Shown here in pieces: positions 1 to 9,264 of a stretch of DNA of 64,000 nt. The notes beneath the pieces are model-generated. The model made no database searches. It was not told where the DNA came from and worked only from the letters and a program-made list of their open reading frames with translations. Origin of the DNA: Loktanella fryxellensis (GTDB lineage Bacteria; Pseudomonadota; Alphaproteobacteria; Rhodobacterales; Rhodobacteraceae); NCBI RefSeq assembly GCF_900110065.1, contig NZ_FOCI01000001.1, positions 62,001-126,000 on the forward strand. The letters are read 5' to 3'. Made by a program: the position numbers and the translations under genes. The stretch's first letter is position 1. Each line of letters begins with the position of its first letter.

Positions 1-29
1 TGGCCACTGCGTTCCCCAAGTCATTGTTA

Positions 30-57
30 TTGACTTTCAAATTGCCACTCACATAAG
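30..57 (+). promoter_or_regulatory. Probable sigma-70 promoter of ihfA
   Basis: TTGACT at 30-35 and CATAAG at 52-57 are 16 bases apart, a good housekeeping-type pair ending 24 bases before the ihfA start. An inverted repeat, CCCCAAG at 14-20 and CTTGGGG at 69-75, brackets the promoter and could be an operator or chance. Read from sequence only. Confidence 0.5.
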
Positions 58-81
58 GTTGCGCAAACCTTGGGGGCTGCC

Positions 82-384
82 ATGACCGACAAGACGCTGA
101 CGCGGATGGATTTGTCCGACGCCGTTCACACGCAGGTGGGCCTGTCCCGCAACGAAAGTTCCGATCTGGTCGAGAGTGTGCTGCGCCACATCTCGGACGC
201 GCTGGTTTCGGGATCGTCGGTCAAGATCAGCAGTTTCGGCACCTTTTCGATCCGTGACAAGGCGGCCCGCGTCGGTCGCAACCCCAAGACCGGCGAGGAA
301 GTGCCGATCCATCCGCGCCGGGTGCTCACATTCCGCCCCAGCCATCTGATGAAGGACAAGGTTGCCGCCGGCAACAAGTCCTGA
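82..384 (+). CDS. ihfA: Integration host factor subunit alpha
   Basis: This is a 100-residue HU/IHF-family DNA-bending protein, the normal length for IhfA, which pairs with IhfB to bend DNA in recombination, replication and transcription. The DNA-contacting arm is visible as [12 protein letters not shown] with the intercalating-proline region R-N-P, and the body has the family pattern [11 protein letters not shown] chose the ATG at 82; a TTG at 70 would add four residues not typical of the family. A MerR-type gene follows after 13 bases, an arrangement common in alphaproteobacteria, usually downstream of plsX-fabH, which would lie just left of the window. Confidence 0.95.
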   Translation: MTDKTLTRMDLSDAVHTQVGLSRNESSDLVESVLRHISDALVSGSSVKISSFGTFSIRDKAARVGRNPKTGEEVPIHPRRVLTFRPSHLMKDKVAAGNKS

Positions 385-397
385 AGGAGGCACGCCC

Positions 398-1108
398 GTG
401 GCCAAGGCCCCAGATGCCTTCCGCACGATCTCGGAAGTCGCAGAACAGCTTGACACGCCGGCGCATGTCCTGCGCTTTTGGGAAAGCAAGTTCACGCAGG
501 TGAAACCGGTCAAGCGCGCGGGCGGCCGGCGCTATTACCGCCCCGACGACATGGCGCTGCTGGGTGGCATCAAGGTGCTGCTGCACGATCAGGGCATGAC
601 CATCAAGGGCGCGCAAAAGGTGCTGCGCGATCAGGGCATCAAGTCCGTCATGGCGCTGGCCCGCCTGCCCGAGGATGACGTGGCAGACACGGCCGTGGAT
701 CAGCCCGCCACCCCGTCCCGCGGTGTCACCATCGACGCAGTCTATACCCGGCAGCCGCTGCCCGCCGACGACGGGGCACGGGCCGACAACGTGCTGTCGC
801 TGACCATCACCGGCGCACGTCATGTCGCTGCCCCTGCGCTGCGCGCGGTGCCGATGCCAGCCGTGGCGGCGGACGCAATCCCCGATGCAACGCCCGTGCC
901 CGCGACCGCGCGCAATGCGGACGCTGTCCCCGATGTCGCCCCACCGCGCGTCCTGCCCGACGATCCGGCGCCACGGGGGCCCGTCGCATCGCGTCTGCTG
1001 GGCGATCTGGTAGCCATCGACCCGCAAACCGTGATGCGCCGCAGCGACCGGATCGGGCCCCTCGTGGCGCGTCTGACAAGGCTGCACGCCCGCATGACGG
1101 CCGACTGA
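398..1108 (+). CDS. MerR family transcriptional regulator
   Basis: A 236-residue DNA-binding protein. Residues about 8-75 form a MerR winged helix-turn-helix: [20 protein letters not shown], then GGRRYYRP and a following helix. The remaining 150 residues are Ala/Pro/Asp-rich with no recognisable effector domain, so the ligand is unknown. The start is the GTG at 398 because AGGAGG lies at 385-390 just before it. The gene probably shares the ihfA transcript. Family assignment is firm; the regulated genes cannot be told from sequence. Confidence 0.85.
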   Translation: MAKAPDAFRTISEVAEQLDTPAHVLRFWESKFTQVKPVKRAGGRRYYRPDDMALLGGIKVLLHDQGMTIKGAQKVLRDQGIKSVMALARLPEDDVADTAVDQPATPSRGVTIDAVYTRQPLPADDGARADNVLSLTITGARHVAAPALRAVPMPAVAADAIPDATPVPATARNADAVPDVAPPRVLPDDPAPRGPVASRLLGDLVAIDPQTVMRRSDRIGPLVARLTRLHARMTAD

Positions 1109-1209
1109 TCACCGCACCCGCCGGGGATCGTCGGGTCCTCGAAAAAACCGGAACTGCACCCCGGATCGCCCTTGCCCTCTGCCCCGTTTCGGTTAAACAC
1201 ACGCTCAGT

Positions 1210-1286
1210 CGGGCTATAGCGCAGCCTGGTAGCGCGTCCGTCTGGGGGACGGAAGGTCGCAGGTTCGAGTCCTGCTAGCCCGACCA
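1210..1286 (+). tRNA. tRNA-Pro(GGG)
   Basis: A 77-base cloverleaf with encoded CCA. The acceptor arms are CGGGCTA (1210-1216) and TAGCCCG (1276-1282). The anticodon stem TCCGT/ACGGA encloses the loop CTGGGGG, giving anticodon GGG, which reads CCC and CCU proline codons. The T-arm contains GGTTCGAGTCC. An intrinsic terminator follows after seven bases. Confidence 0.95.
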
Positions 1287-1293
1287 AACAAAC

Positions 1294-1324
1294 CGCCCGC
1301 AGGTCGCAAGACCGCGGGCGTTTT
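1294..1324 (+). terminator. Intrinsic terminator after tRNA-Pro
   Basis: CGCCCGC (1294-1300) pairs with GCGGGCG (1314-1320). Inside, GGTC pairs with GACC around a GCAA tetraloop, and TTTT follows at 1321-1324. It should end the tRNA transcript before dcd. Confidence 0.85.
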
Positions 1325-1345
1325 GCTGTGAAACGGGGATGGATC

Positions 1346-2431
1346 ATGGATTTCGCCACCGGCGTTCTTGCCGACCACCAGATCGGCCAGCTGATCGCCA
1401 GCGGGGCCGTCACCGCCACCGCCCCCATCGCGCCGGGCCAGATCCAGCCCGCATCGCTCGATTTGCGGCTGGGCGACGTGGCCTACCGCGTCCGCGCGTC
1501 GTTCCTTGCGGGCGCGCAGCGCACGGTGGCGCAGCGACTGGCGGATTTCACCATGCACGAGGTGTCGCTGGCAGGGGGTGCCGTGCTGGAAAAGGGCTGC
1601 GTCTACGTCGTGCCCCTGCAGGAATCGCTGTCGCTGCCCGCAGGCATGACGGCGGCGGCCAGTGCGAAATCCTCCATCGGCAGGCTCGATCTGCTGACGC
1701 GGATCATCACCGACCGCGGCGTGGCGTTCGACCGGGTGCCCGCAGGCTACATCGGGCCGCTTTACGTAGAGATCTGTCCGCGCAGCTTTTCGGTCGTGGC
1801 GCAGCCCGGTCAGATGCTGAACCAGATCATCTTCCGGCAGGGCCAGACCCTGATGAGCGATGCCGACCTTGCCGCCCTGCACGCGGTCACACCGATCGTG
1901 GACGGCACGCCGGTCATTGCCGACGGCCTGGGGTTCTCCGTCGATCTGCGCCCCGCCACCGGCACGCTGATCGGCTACCGGGCCAAGCCGCATACCGGCG
2001 TCGTGGACCTTGCCCGCCTGAACCACTACGCGCCGTCCGAGTATTGGGAGGAGGTCCACACCGACACCGGGTGGATCATCCTCGATCCCGGCGCCTTCTA
2101 CATTCTCGTCAGCCGCGAGCAGATCGCGATCCCGCCGATGCAGGCGGCGGAGATGGCCCCTTACCTCGCCATGGTGGGCGAGTTCCGGGTGCATTATGCG
2201 GGCTTCTTTGATCCGGGCTTCGGTTGGGCGGCGGCTGGCGGATCAGGCTCGCGCGGCGTGCTCGAGGTGCGCTGCCACGAGGCGCCCTTCGTGCTGGAAC
2301 ATGGCCAGATTGTCGGGCGGCTGGTTTACGAGCATATGTCGTCCCACCCCGATGCCCTCTATGGCAGCGCAATCGCGTCGAACTATCAGGGGCAGGGCCT
2401 GAAACTCAGCAAGCATTTCAAGGCAGTGTAG
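1346..2431 (+). CDS. dcd: 2'-deoxycytidine 5'-triphosphate deaminase, long form
   Basis: A 361-residue protein that should deaminate dCTP to dUTP, feeding dTMP synthesis. Classic bacterial Dcd is about 190 residues; this double-length form, apparently two tandem dUTPase/Dcd-like domains, is typical of alphaproteobacteria. The N-terminal half shows the family signature SAKSSIGRLDLLTR and a YIGPLYVEI strand; the second half repeats the fold from about residue 190. I start at the ATG at 1346; an upstream in-frame GTG at 1328 lies against the tRNA terminator and would add six unsupported residues. Confidence 0.88.
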   Translation: MDFATGVLADHQIGQLIASGAVTATAPIAPGQIQPASLDLRLGDVAYRVRASFLAGAQRTVAQRLADFTMHEVSLAGGAVLEKGCVYVVPLQESLSLPAGMTAAASAKSSIGRLDLLTRIITDRGVAFDRVPAGYIGPLYVEICPRSFSVVAQPGQMLNQIIFRQGQTLMSDADLAALHAVTPIVDGTPVIADGLGFSVDLRPATGTLIGYRAKPHTGVVDLARLNHYAPSEYWEEVHTDTGWIILDPGAFYILVSREQIAIPPMQAAEMAPYLAMVGEFRVHYAGFFDPGFGWAAAGGSGSRGVLEVRCHEAPFVLEHGQIVGRLVYEHMSSHPDALYGSAIASNYQGQGLKLSKHFKAV

Positions 2432-2510
2432 CCTGTCGGTCATCCGACCGGACAAACGCCGGTCGCAGGCAAGCGGGACTTACGGCGATGCGCCACACGC
2501 CCCCCTGTCC

Positions 2511-2540
2511 TCGCTTTTTGCCAAATACTCCCGCGCGGCG
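2511..2540 (+). repeat. Dispersed intergenic element, copy 1
   Basis: This copy contains TCGCTTTTTGCC followed by AAATACTCCCG and then a GC-rich end that departs from the other copies (at 21391 and 35286). It lies 80 bases after the dcd stop, in the convergent gap with scpB. Confidence 0.6.
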
Positions 2541-2543
2541 CGC

Positions 2544-2567
2544 TCCGGTTCTGCATGCAGAACCGGA
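2544..2567. repeat. 24-bp perfect palindrome
   Basis: The arms are TCCGGTTCTGCA and TGCAGAACCGGA with no spacer. It sits immediately before the last base of the scpB stop codon region, in the gap between the convergent dcd and scpB. No T-tract follows on either side, so it is not a classic terminator; it may be a transcript-end hairpin or a protein site. Confidence 0.6.
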
Positions 2568-3203
2568 TCAGCCGGCCCCGTCCGGCGATCTTTCGAACAG
2601 ATCGTCCTGCGTCTCGACCGGCTCCTCCTCGGTCCCCGGTACGGTGCGGCTGTCCAGCAGCCCTGCGGCGCGCAGCTCCTTCAACCCCGGCAGGTCGCGG
2701 GCGGTCTCGAGGCCGAAGTGATCGAGGAACCCTTGCGTCACGATAAAGGTCACGGGCCGACCCGGCGACATGCGGCGCTGACCCAGCCGCACCCAACCCA
2801 GTTCGATCAACTGATCCAGCGTGCCACGGCTGACGCCGACGCCGCGGATCTCCTCGATCTCGGCGCGGGTGGCGGGCTGGTGGTAGGCCACGATGGCCAG
2901 CGTCTCGATCGCGGCGCGCGACAGCTTGCGCGTCTCGACCACCTCGTGCCGCATCAGAAAGCCGAGGTCGGGTGCAGTGCGAAAGGCCCAGGCTTCGCCC
3001 ACACGGACCAGATGCACACCGCGCCCCGCATAGCGCCGCCGCACGGCGGCCAGCGCCGTCACCGGATCGCAACCGTGCGGCAGGCGGCCCGCCAGTTGCG
3101 TGGGCGTCATCGGGTCTGCGGTGGCGAACAGGATCGCCTCGACCATCCGCTCTTGATCGGCAAGTGGCGGGGCCTCGAACAGGCTGTCGCGGGGCTCAGA
3201 CAT
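2568..3203 (-). CDS. scpB: SMC-Scp complex subunit ScpB
   Basis: A 211-residue kleisin-associated protein of the condensin-like complex that compacts and segregates chromosomes. Two winged-helix domains are evident; the conserved stretch is KLSRAAIETLAIVAYHQP followed by TRAEIEEIRGVGVSRGTLDQ. The C-terminus is an acidic tail. I start at the ATG at 3203, preceding SEPRDSLFE; it overlaps the scpA stop by eight bases, so the two are probably translationally coupled. An upstream Met would add 12 residues inside scpA. Confidence 0.93.
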   Translation of the reverse strand: MSEPRDSLFEAPPLADQERMVEAILFATADPMTPTQLAGRLPHGCDPVTALAAVRRRYAGRGVHLVRVGEAWAFRTAPDLGFLMRHEVVETRKLSRAAIETLAIVAYHQPATRAEIEEIRGVGVSRGTLDQLIELGWVRLGQRRMSPGRPVTFIVTQGFLDHFGLETARDLPGLKELRAAGLLDSRTVPGTEEEPVETQDDLFERSPDGAG

Positions 3204-3990
3204 CGCGCGGCGCCCGCTTGCGCACATGGATCGGGGCAAAGGCGTCGCCCTGACGGATGTCGATGCGGCCTTCCTTCACCAGTTCCAGACTGGCGGCAAA
3301 GGTCGCCGCCGTGGCCGTCCGCCTGCGGACCGGATCGCCGGTCCAGTCACCGGGCAGCCAGCTGGCGATGTCGGTCCACGTGCCGGCAAAGCCGATCAGG
3401 TGCCGCATCCGGTCCAGCGCCTGTTCCATCGTCATCAGGTTGTCGCGGTCCATCACGAAGGGGCGGAAATCGTCGCGGGTGCGTACGCGGGCATAACCCT
3501 GCATCAGGTCGAGCAGCGAAGCGGTATAGCTGATCCGACGCACGCGGGTCACATCCTCGGTGATGCCGCGGGCGAACACGTCGCGGCCCAGCTGATCGCG
3601 CGCCATCAGCCGTGCGGCCACGGCGCGCATCGCCTCCAGCCGCTCCAGCTGGAACGCGAGATGCGCCGCGAGGTCGGCACCGGAGGGTTCATCGTCCGTA
3701 GGGTCCGGCGGCAGGAGCAGGCGCGATTTCAGGAACGCCAGCCATGCGGCCATCACCAGATAATCCGCCGCAAGCTCGATCCGCAGGGCGCGGGCATTCT
3801 CGACGAAGGCGAGGTATTGCTGCGCCAGCGCGAGGATCGAGATCTGGCGCAAGTCGACCTTTTGCGTGCGCGACAGCGACAAAAGCAGGTCGAGCGGCCC
3901 TTCGAACGCGCCCACATCGACGATCAGCGCCTCGGCCGCGATGCGGTCGGCCACGCCCATCTCCGGCGGAGTGATCTGGTCCTGCGCCAT
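3196..3990 (-). CDS. scpA: Segregation and condensation protein A (kleisin ScpA)
   Basis: A 264-residue kleisin that bridges SMC heads. The family hallmark FEGPLDLLLSLSRTQKVDL lies near residues 29-47, followed by helices AADYLVMAAWLAFLKSRLLL typical of ScpA. The C-terminal part, FAASLELVKEGRIDIRQGD, is the winged helix that contacts SMC. It sits nine bases after nagZ and overlaps scpB, giving the nagZ-scpA-scpB order common in alphaproteobacteria. Confidence 0.93.
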   Translation of the reverse strand: MAQDQITPPEMGVADRIAAEALIVDVGAFEGPLDLLLSLSRTQKVDLRQISILALAQQYLAFVENARALRIELAADYLVMAAWLAFLKSRLLLPPDPTDDEPSGADLAAHLAFQLERLEAMRAVAARLMARDQLGRDVFARGITEDVTRVRRISYTASLLDLMQGYARVRTRDDFRPFVMDRDNLMTMEQALDRMRHLIGFAGTWTDIASWLPGDWTGDPVRRRTATAATFAASLELVKEGRIDIRQGDAFAPIHVRKRAPRDV

Positions 3991-3999
3991 GCCGCCCTC

Positions 4000-4989
4000 T
4001 TACGCGATCAGCGCGTCAAGTTCCGCAACGCAGGCCGCGATGTCAACGGGCACAGGTGTCTGCCGCAGGGCCAGTGCAGCGGCGGCACGGGCCTGTGCCG
4101 TGCTGCTCAGCGCGCCCGCCGCCGCCACCACCGTCCGCATCGCCACCAGATCACCGTTGCAGTGCAGCACCACGTCGCAGCCTGCGGCGATGGACGCCGC
4201 GGCGCGGTCGGCGGGCGTGCCCGACAGCGCCGCCATCCCGATGTCGTCGGTCATGATCAGGCCGCCAAAGCCGATGTCGTCGCGGATCACGCGCATCATG
4301 GCCGCCGAGGTGGTCGCCGGGTTGGCGGCGTCGATCGCGGTAAAGCGGATGTGCGCGGTCATGCCCATCGCCATGTCCGACAGGGCGCGGAACGGCGCGA
4401 AGTCCCGCGCGTCGAGGTCTGCACGGGACGCGTCCACCGTCGGCAGGTCGTGGTGGCTGTCCACGCTGGCGCGGCCGTAACCGGGGATATGTTTCAGCAC
4501 CGGCAGCACGCCACCCGCCAGCAGCGCCGCAGCACCGGTGCGGGCGGCATCGACGACGGTCGTGATGTCGTCACCATAGAGGCGGTTCAGCAGCACCGGA
4601 TGGGTCTGCGGTTCCACTAGATCGGCCAAGGGGGCGCAGTTCACGTCGATGCCCACATCGTGCAGTTCCGCCGCAATCAGCCGGTTGCGCAGCCATTGCG
4701 CGCGCAGCGGATCGCTGGCGCGGCGCATCTGGTCCAGCGCGGGAGGATACTCGCGCCAGTGCGGCGCGCGCATCCGCTGGACGCGGCCACCTTCCTGATC
4801 GATCAGCACAGGCACGTCGCGGCCCACCAGATCGCGCAAGGATGCCGTCAGCGCGCGCACCTGATCCGGATTGTCCACGTTGCGGGCGAACAGGATGAAG
4901 CCCCACGGGTCCGCATCACGATAGAACGCGACCTCCTGCACCGTCAGGCGCAGGCCCGCCAGCCCGAGGATGGTGGCATTAGCGGACAA
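4000..4989 (-). CDS. nagZ: Beta-N-acetylhexosaminidase (NagZ)
   Basis: A cytoplasmic glycoside hydrolase family 3 enzyme that removes GlcNAc from muropeptides during peptidoglycan recycling. The substrate pocket motif KHIPGYGRASVDSHHDLP carries the catalytic Asp/His pair; GFGGLIMTDDIGMAAL gives the nucleophile Asp. The family start (xATILGxxGLRLT) fits a TTG at 4989, giving 329 residues; no ATG fits. That TTG overlaps the end of the SPOR gene by 11 bases, and no strong ribosome-binding site precedes it, so expression may depend on coupling. The start is inferred. Confidence 0.88.
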   Translation of the reverse strand: MSANATILGLAGLRLTVQEVAFYRDADPWGFILFARNVDNPDQVRALTASLRDLVGRDVPVLIDQEGGRVQRMRAPHWREYPPALDQMRRASDPLRAQWLRNRLIAAELHDVGIDVNCAPLADLVEPQTHPVLLNRLYGDDITTVVDAARTGAAALLAGGVLPVLKHIPGYGRASVDSHHDLPTVDASRADLDARDFAPFRALSDMAMGMTAHIRFTAIDAANPATTSAAMMRVIRDDIGFGGLIMTDDIGMAALSGTPADRAAASIAAGCDVVLHCNGDLVAMRTVVAAAGALSSTAQARAAAALALRQTPVPVDIAACVAELDALIA

Positions 4990-6139
4990 CGACGGGGATG
5001 CAGGCCACGCGGCCCGCGTCCAGCGTGTCGCAGAAGGCGCGCGCATCGGCCAGCTCGGCAAAGCCGCTCGCGCGCAGGCGGTAGAAGGTCGCCCCGCCGG
5101 AGGAGGCCTGCTGGATCACCTCGTCCTTGCCGCCCATCACGTCGCCGAACCGGCCCTGCAGCTTCTGCCATTCGGCGCTGGCGGCCTCCGGCGTCGGAAA
5201 GGCACCAAGCTGCACCAGCTTCGTGCCCACCGGCAGGTCGTCGGTCAGCACGGCGGCGGCGGGCAGCGGTGGCACCTCGGCGGTGCTGACGGCCGCGACG
5301 GTCACAGGTTCTGGCGCCAGATCGGCTGCCGTCGCCACCGCCGGACTGACGGCTGCGGCTGCCTGTGCGGGCCGGTTCACGGGCCGGATCACGGGCCGGA
5401 TCACGCTGCGGACACCGCTGGCCACGACCACCGGTGCCGCCTCTGGCGCGGGCGTGCCCATCGCCTCGGCCAGTGCGGCGGCGATCGGGTCGATCTCTAC
5501 GGCGGCGGTATCGGTGATCCCGGCCGCGTCCGGGTCCACCGTCAGACCGGCAGTGGACGAGGCTTCGTCGATCAGCGGGGCTGCGGTGGCGGCGGCAGGT
5601 GTCGCAACCGCAGCAGGGGCAGCGGCTTCGAGACCTTCCAGCGCCTGCATCGGTGTGGCACCGGCGGCGATCTGATCGGCCATGGCGAGGATGTCGTCGG
5701 CGCTCATCGGACCGGTCGGGGGCGTATCAGCGGTTGCGACCTCGGTTATCTGCGGGTCTGTCGCGTCATCTGTCCCGCCGGTCGCGGTGTCGGTCAGCGG
5801 CGCGGTATCCAGATCCTCTTCCGCCAGATCAAGCGTGCGCGGGGCCAGCGTCAGGGTGTCTTCGGGCGCACCAGCGACGCCGACGGCGGCGACGGTGTTG
5901 ACCGCAAGCCCCCGGTGCGTCGCCACGTCGCCGCCCGGTTCGGCGGGGGCCACACGCATCTCGCCCTGCATGGCGCGGACCACGGGCACGCCGCTGACGT
6001 CGCGCATGATGGTGCGCCCACCCCAGATGGCGACGCCGATCATCAGCGACAGGCTGACGGCCGCACCCGCATACTGCGAATAACGTCCTGCGATCTCGGT
6101 CAGACGGCCGGTGGCGTCTCCCTCGTAATGCACTGTCAT
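4979..6139 (-). CDS. SPOR domain-containing inner-membrane protein
   Basis: A 386-residue protein with a short cytoplasmic head, one membrane segment near residues 24-40 (AGAAVSLSLMIGVAIWGG), a long Ala/Asp/Thr-rich periplasmic linker and a C-terminal SPOR domain from about residue 305 (VGTKLVQLGAFPTPEAA to FCDTLDAGRVACIPV). SPOR domains bind denuded glycan strands at division sites, so a cell-division or envelope role is likely. The linker has a small repeat, VIRPVIRPVNRP, near residue 250. Between argS and nagZ. Confidence 0.85.
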   Translation of the reverse strand: MTVHYEGDATGRLTEIAGRYSQYAGAAVSLSLMIGVAIWGGRTIMRDVSGVPVVRAMQGEMRVAPAEPGGDVATHRGLAVNTVAAVGVAGAPEDTLTLAPRTLDLAEEDLDTAPLTDTATGGTDDATDPQITEVATADTPPTGPMSADDILAMADQIAAGATPMQALEGLEAAAPAAVATPAAATAAPLIDEASSTAGLTVDPDAAGITDTAAVEIDPIAAALAEAMGTPAPEAAPVVVASGVRSVIRPVIRPVNRPAQAAAAVSPAVATAADLAPEPVTVAAVSTAEVPPLPAAAVLTDDLPVGTKLVQLGAFPTPEAASAEWQKLQGRFGDVMGGKDEVIQQASSGGATFYRLRASGFAELADARAFCDTLDAGRVACIPVVVR

Positions 6140-6209
6140 GACTGCCCTATATCTTCACGCGGACTCTGACGGCCCGCCTATGTCTCTGCCTCGAACCCCT
6201 TGCGGACAC

Positions 6210-7952
6210 TTAACGCATCTCTGTTGCGGGTGTGACGCCAAGGATACCCAGACCAGCCGCGATCACAACCTGCACGGCCCGGATCAGGGCGATCTTTGCC
6301 TGCGTTGTGGCATTGTCGCCATCCTGGATGAACCGCAGCGCGGGGTCCGCATGGCCGAGGTTCCACAATCCATGCAGGTCGGACGCCAGATCGTAGAGGT
6401 AGAACGCCACCTTGTGCGGCTCGTGACCCTTGGCCGCGATGTCGACCAGACGCGGCCATTCGGCCACCTTGCGCGCGATGGCAAGCTCTGCCGCGTGGGT
6501 CAGGCCGGTCAGGTCCGCGTGGGCCAGCGTGGCGTCATCCACGGCGATCCCGGCCTCTGCGGCGCGCCGCAGGACCGAGTTCACCCGCGCATGGGCGTAC
6601 TGGACGTAGAACACCGGGTTGTCTTTCGACTGTTCGGTGACCTTGGCGAAGTCGAAGTCGAGCGGCGCGTCGTTCTTGCGCGTCAGCATATGGAAGCGGG
6701 TCACGTCGGGGCCGACCTCTTCGACGACGTCCGCCAGCGTGATGAAGGTCCCTGCCCGCTTGCTCATCTTGAACGGCTCGCCGTTCTGCGTCAGCTTCAC
6801 CAATTGCGTCAGCTTGACGTCAAGCGGCACGCGACCGTTCGACAGGGCCGAGACGGCGGCTTTCATCCTTTTGACATAGCCGCCGTGGTCGGCACCGAAC
6901 ACGTCGATCAGCGCGTCATAGCCGCGGTCGATCTTGTCGTAGTGATAGGCGATGTCGGGCGCGAAATAGGTCCAGGCGCCGTCGGATTTCTGCACGGGCC
7001 GGTCGACGTCGTCGCCGTGGGCGGTGGATTTGAACAGCGTCTGTTCGCGCGGTTCCCAGTCGTCGGGCATCTTGCCCTTGGGCGGTTCCAGCGTGCCGCG
7101 ATAGATCAGGCCCGCCGCGTCCAGCCGCGCAATGGCCTGTTCGATCCGGCCAGAGCCATAAAGCGACTTTTCCGAATAGAAGCTGTCCATGCTGATGTTC
7201 AGCAGCGCCAGATCCTTGCGGATCAGGTCCATCATGGCCTCGGTCGCGAACAGACGCACGTCCTCGAGCCAGACCTCCTCCGGCGCGTCGAGCCAGATGT
7301 CGCCGACCTTAGCCTTCAGCGCCTCGCCGACCTCGATCAGGTAGTCGCCGGGATAGGTGCCTTCGGGCCAGTCGACGGACAAATCATGCGCCTCGCGGTA
7401 GCGCAGATAGACGGACCGGGCGAGGACATCGACCTGTGCGCCGCCGTCGTTGATGTAGTATTCCCGCGTCACGTCCCAGCCCGCATAGGCCAGCAGGCTG
7501 GCCAGCGCGTCGCCGAACACGGCCCCCCGCGTGTGGCCCACATGCAGCGGGCCGGTAGGATTGGCGCTGACGTATTCCACCAGCACGCGGTTGTGGGCGA
7601 AAGGCGCACCGCGCCCGTAAGCGGGATCGGTCAGCGCCGCGTTGATCAGCCCGTGCCAGACCGTGTCCGCCAGTCGCAGGTTCAGGAACCCCGGCCCGGC
7701 CACATCGACGCGCGTAACGCGCGGGTCGGCGGCCAGCCGGGTCGCCAGCGCATCTGCGATGTCGCGCGGCCTCAGTCCGGCAGGCTTTGCCAGCACCATC
7801 GCCGCGTTCGTGGCCATGTCGCCGTGGCCCGCATCGCGCGGCGGCTCTACCGTGACCGCGTCGGTTGTCAGCCCGGCAGGCAGTTGGCCGTCACGCACCA
7901 TGTCGTCCAACGCGTCGATGACGAGGTGGCGCAGGTCGGTGAAGATGTTCAT
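6210..7952 (-). CDS. argS: Arginine-tRNA ligase
   Basis: A 580-residue class I aminoacyl-tRNA synthetase that charges tRNA-Arg. The ATP-binding HIGH motif appears as [11 protein letters not shown] near residue 138, and KMSKRAG corresponds to the KMSKS loop near residue 395. The N-terminal ArgRS-specific Add1 domain, with [15 protein letters not shown], and the C-terminal anticodon-binding helical domain are complete. Encoded upstream of the SPOR gene on the same strand with a 70-base gap. Confidence 0.97.
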   Translation of the reverse strand: MNIFTDLRHLVIDALDDMVRDGQLPAGLTTDAVTVEPPRDAGHGDMATNAAMVLAKPAGLRPRDIADALATRLAADPRVTRVDVAGPGFLNLRLADTVWHGLINAALTDPAYGRGAPFAHNRVLVEYVSANPTGPLHVGHTRGAVFGDALASLLAYAGWDVTREYYINDGGAQVDVLARSVYLRYREAHDLSVDWPEGTYPGDYLIEVGEALKAKVGDIWLDAPEEVWLEDVRLFATEAMMDLIRKDLALLNISMDSFYSEKSLYGSGRIEQAIARLDAAGLIYRGTLEPPKGKMPDDWEPREQTLFKSTAHGDDVDRPVQKSDGAWTYFAPDIAYHYDKIDRGYDALIDVFGADHGGYVKRMKAAVSALSNGRVPLDVKLTQLVKLTQNGEPFKMSKRAGTFITLADVVEEVGPDVTRFHMLTRKNDAPLDFDFAKVTEQSKDNPVFYVQYAHARVNSVLRRAAEAGIAVDDATLAHADLTGLTHAAELAIARKVAEWPRLVDIAAKGHEPHKVAFYLYDLASDLHGLWNLGHADPALRFIQDGDNATTQAKIALIRAVQVVIAAGLGILGVTPATEMR

Positions 7953-8022
7953 GGGCGTGGGCTTTCGGTTGGGTGTGGTGCGGTCATACCACTGCCACGG
8001 GCGGGGTCAACGCGGGCCGGGG

Positions 8023-9195
8023 TCAGTGGCCATCCGTCACGCTGGGCGGCACGGGCGTGCCACCGATCAGGCGCGTATGTTCCTGAATGGCGAAACGGTC
8101 GGTCATCCCGGCGATATAGTCGGCGACAAGCCGCGCCAGCGCCTGATCGTCCGTGGCGTCGGCCACCTCCTTGCGCCATTGCTTGGGCAGCTCGCCGGGA
8201 TTGCCGAGGTAGAAGGGAAAGAGCTCGTCGATCATGCGGGTGACGGCCACGCGCATTTCGACCACGGCGGGGGCGCGGTACATCCGCTCGAACAGGAACT
8301 GGCGGATCACCTTCAGGTCGGACCACAACGCCGGCGAGAACTGGATCACCATGCGCCCCGCATGACGGATGTCGGCCACGGTGGCGGGGTTCAGGTCCGC
8401 GAGGTTCCGGCGGCTGACCGCGATCACATCCTCGACCAGCACGCCGAAGTAGCGGCGCAGCGCCTCGTGACGGCGGCGGTAATAGTTCAGACCGGGGTAT
8501 TTCGCATCGACGCGGGCAAAGCAGTCGCGCAGCACCGGCAGGTCCACCAGCTCGTCGGTGCTGAACAACTCCGCGCGAAGACCGTCGTGCAAGTCGTGGT
8601 TACTATAGGCAATATCGTCGGACAGGGCCGCCGCCTGCGCCTCGGCGCTCGCATGGGTATCCAGCTCCAGATCGTGGCGCTGGTTGTAGACCGCCAGCGC
8701 CCACGGCACGGGCGCGCGGACCGGGCCGTTGTGCTTGGCGATGCCTTCCAGCGTTTCCCACGTCAGGTTGAGGCCGTCCCATTCCGCATAGTGCCGTTCC
8801 AGATCGGTGACGATCCGCAAGGACTGCGCATTGTGATCGAACCCGCCGTAAGGGTGCATCAGACGGTCGAGCGCCTCCTCTCCCGTATGACCGAAGGGGG
8901 TGTGGCCCAGATCGTGGGCCAGCGCCACCGCCTCTGTTAGTTCCACATTCAGGTCGAGGGCGGCAGCAACGGTGCGGGCGACCTGCGCCACCTCGATCGA
9001 ATGCGTGAGGCGCGTGCGGAAATAGTCGCCCTCGTGTTCGATAAACACCTGCGTCTTGTGCTTCAGCCGCCGGAAGGCCGACGCATGAATGATCCGGTCG
9101 CGATCCCGTTGGAACGGCGTGCGGAAATGGCTTTCTTCCTCGGGGAAGAGCCTGCCGCGCGCCGCGGCGGGATCTGTCGCATAGGGGGCTGCCAT
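8023..9195 (-). CDS. dgt: Deoxyguanosinetriphosphate triphosphohydrolase-like protein
   Basis: A 390-residue HD-domain dNTP triphosphohydrolase that splits dNTPs to nucleoside and triphosphate, affecting dNTP pools. Metal ligands are visible in LTHSIEVAQVA and ALAHDLGHTPFGHTGE. The length and the motif RDRDRIIHASAFRRLKHKTQV match the Dgt-like subfamily. I start at the ATG at 9195 (AAPYATDPAA); an upstream Met would add 11 residues. Transcribed divergently from erpA across a 69-base gap. Confidence 0.92.
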   Translation of the reverse strand: MAAPYATDPAAARGRLFPEEESHFRTPFQRDRDRIIHASAFRRLKHKTQVFIEHEGDYFRTRLTHSIEVAQVARTVAAALDLNVELTEAVALAHDLGHTPFGHTGEEALDRLMHPYGGFDHNAQSLRIVTDLERHYAEWDGLNLTWETLEGIAKHNGPVRAPVPWALAVYNQRHDLELDTHASAEAQAAALSDDIAYSNHDLHDGLRAELFSTDELVDLPVLRDCFARVDAKYPGLNYYRRRHEALRRYFGVLVEDVIAVSRRNLADLNPATVADIRHAGRMVIQFSPALWSDLKVIRQFLFERMYRAPAVVEMRVAVTRMIDELFPFYLGNPGELPKQWRKEVADATDDQALARLVADYIAGMTDRFAIQEHTRLIGGTPVPPSVTDGH

Positions 9196-9225
9196 GGGAT
9201 GCCTGCTTGTGACGCCTGTTTGGCC

Positions 9226-9260
9226 CACCTATATTGAAACCACAGGCTTACCGATAGGTG
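9226..9260. promoter_or_regulatory. Inverted repeat between dgt and erpA
   Basis: CACCTAT (9226-9232) and ATAGGTG (9254-9260) are perfect 7-base arms with a 21-base spacer in the 69-base divergent region. On the minus strand the left arm overlaps TATAGG, a possible -10 of dgt. It may be an operator for one or both genes; no regulator can be named. Confidence 0.35.
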
Positions 9261-9264
9261 CTCT

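Noticed and set aside
6138-8243. A 701-codon plus-strand frame opposite argS
   Set aside because: It mirrors the argS coding strand and lacks any domain; argS has complete HIGH and KMSKS motifs.
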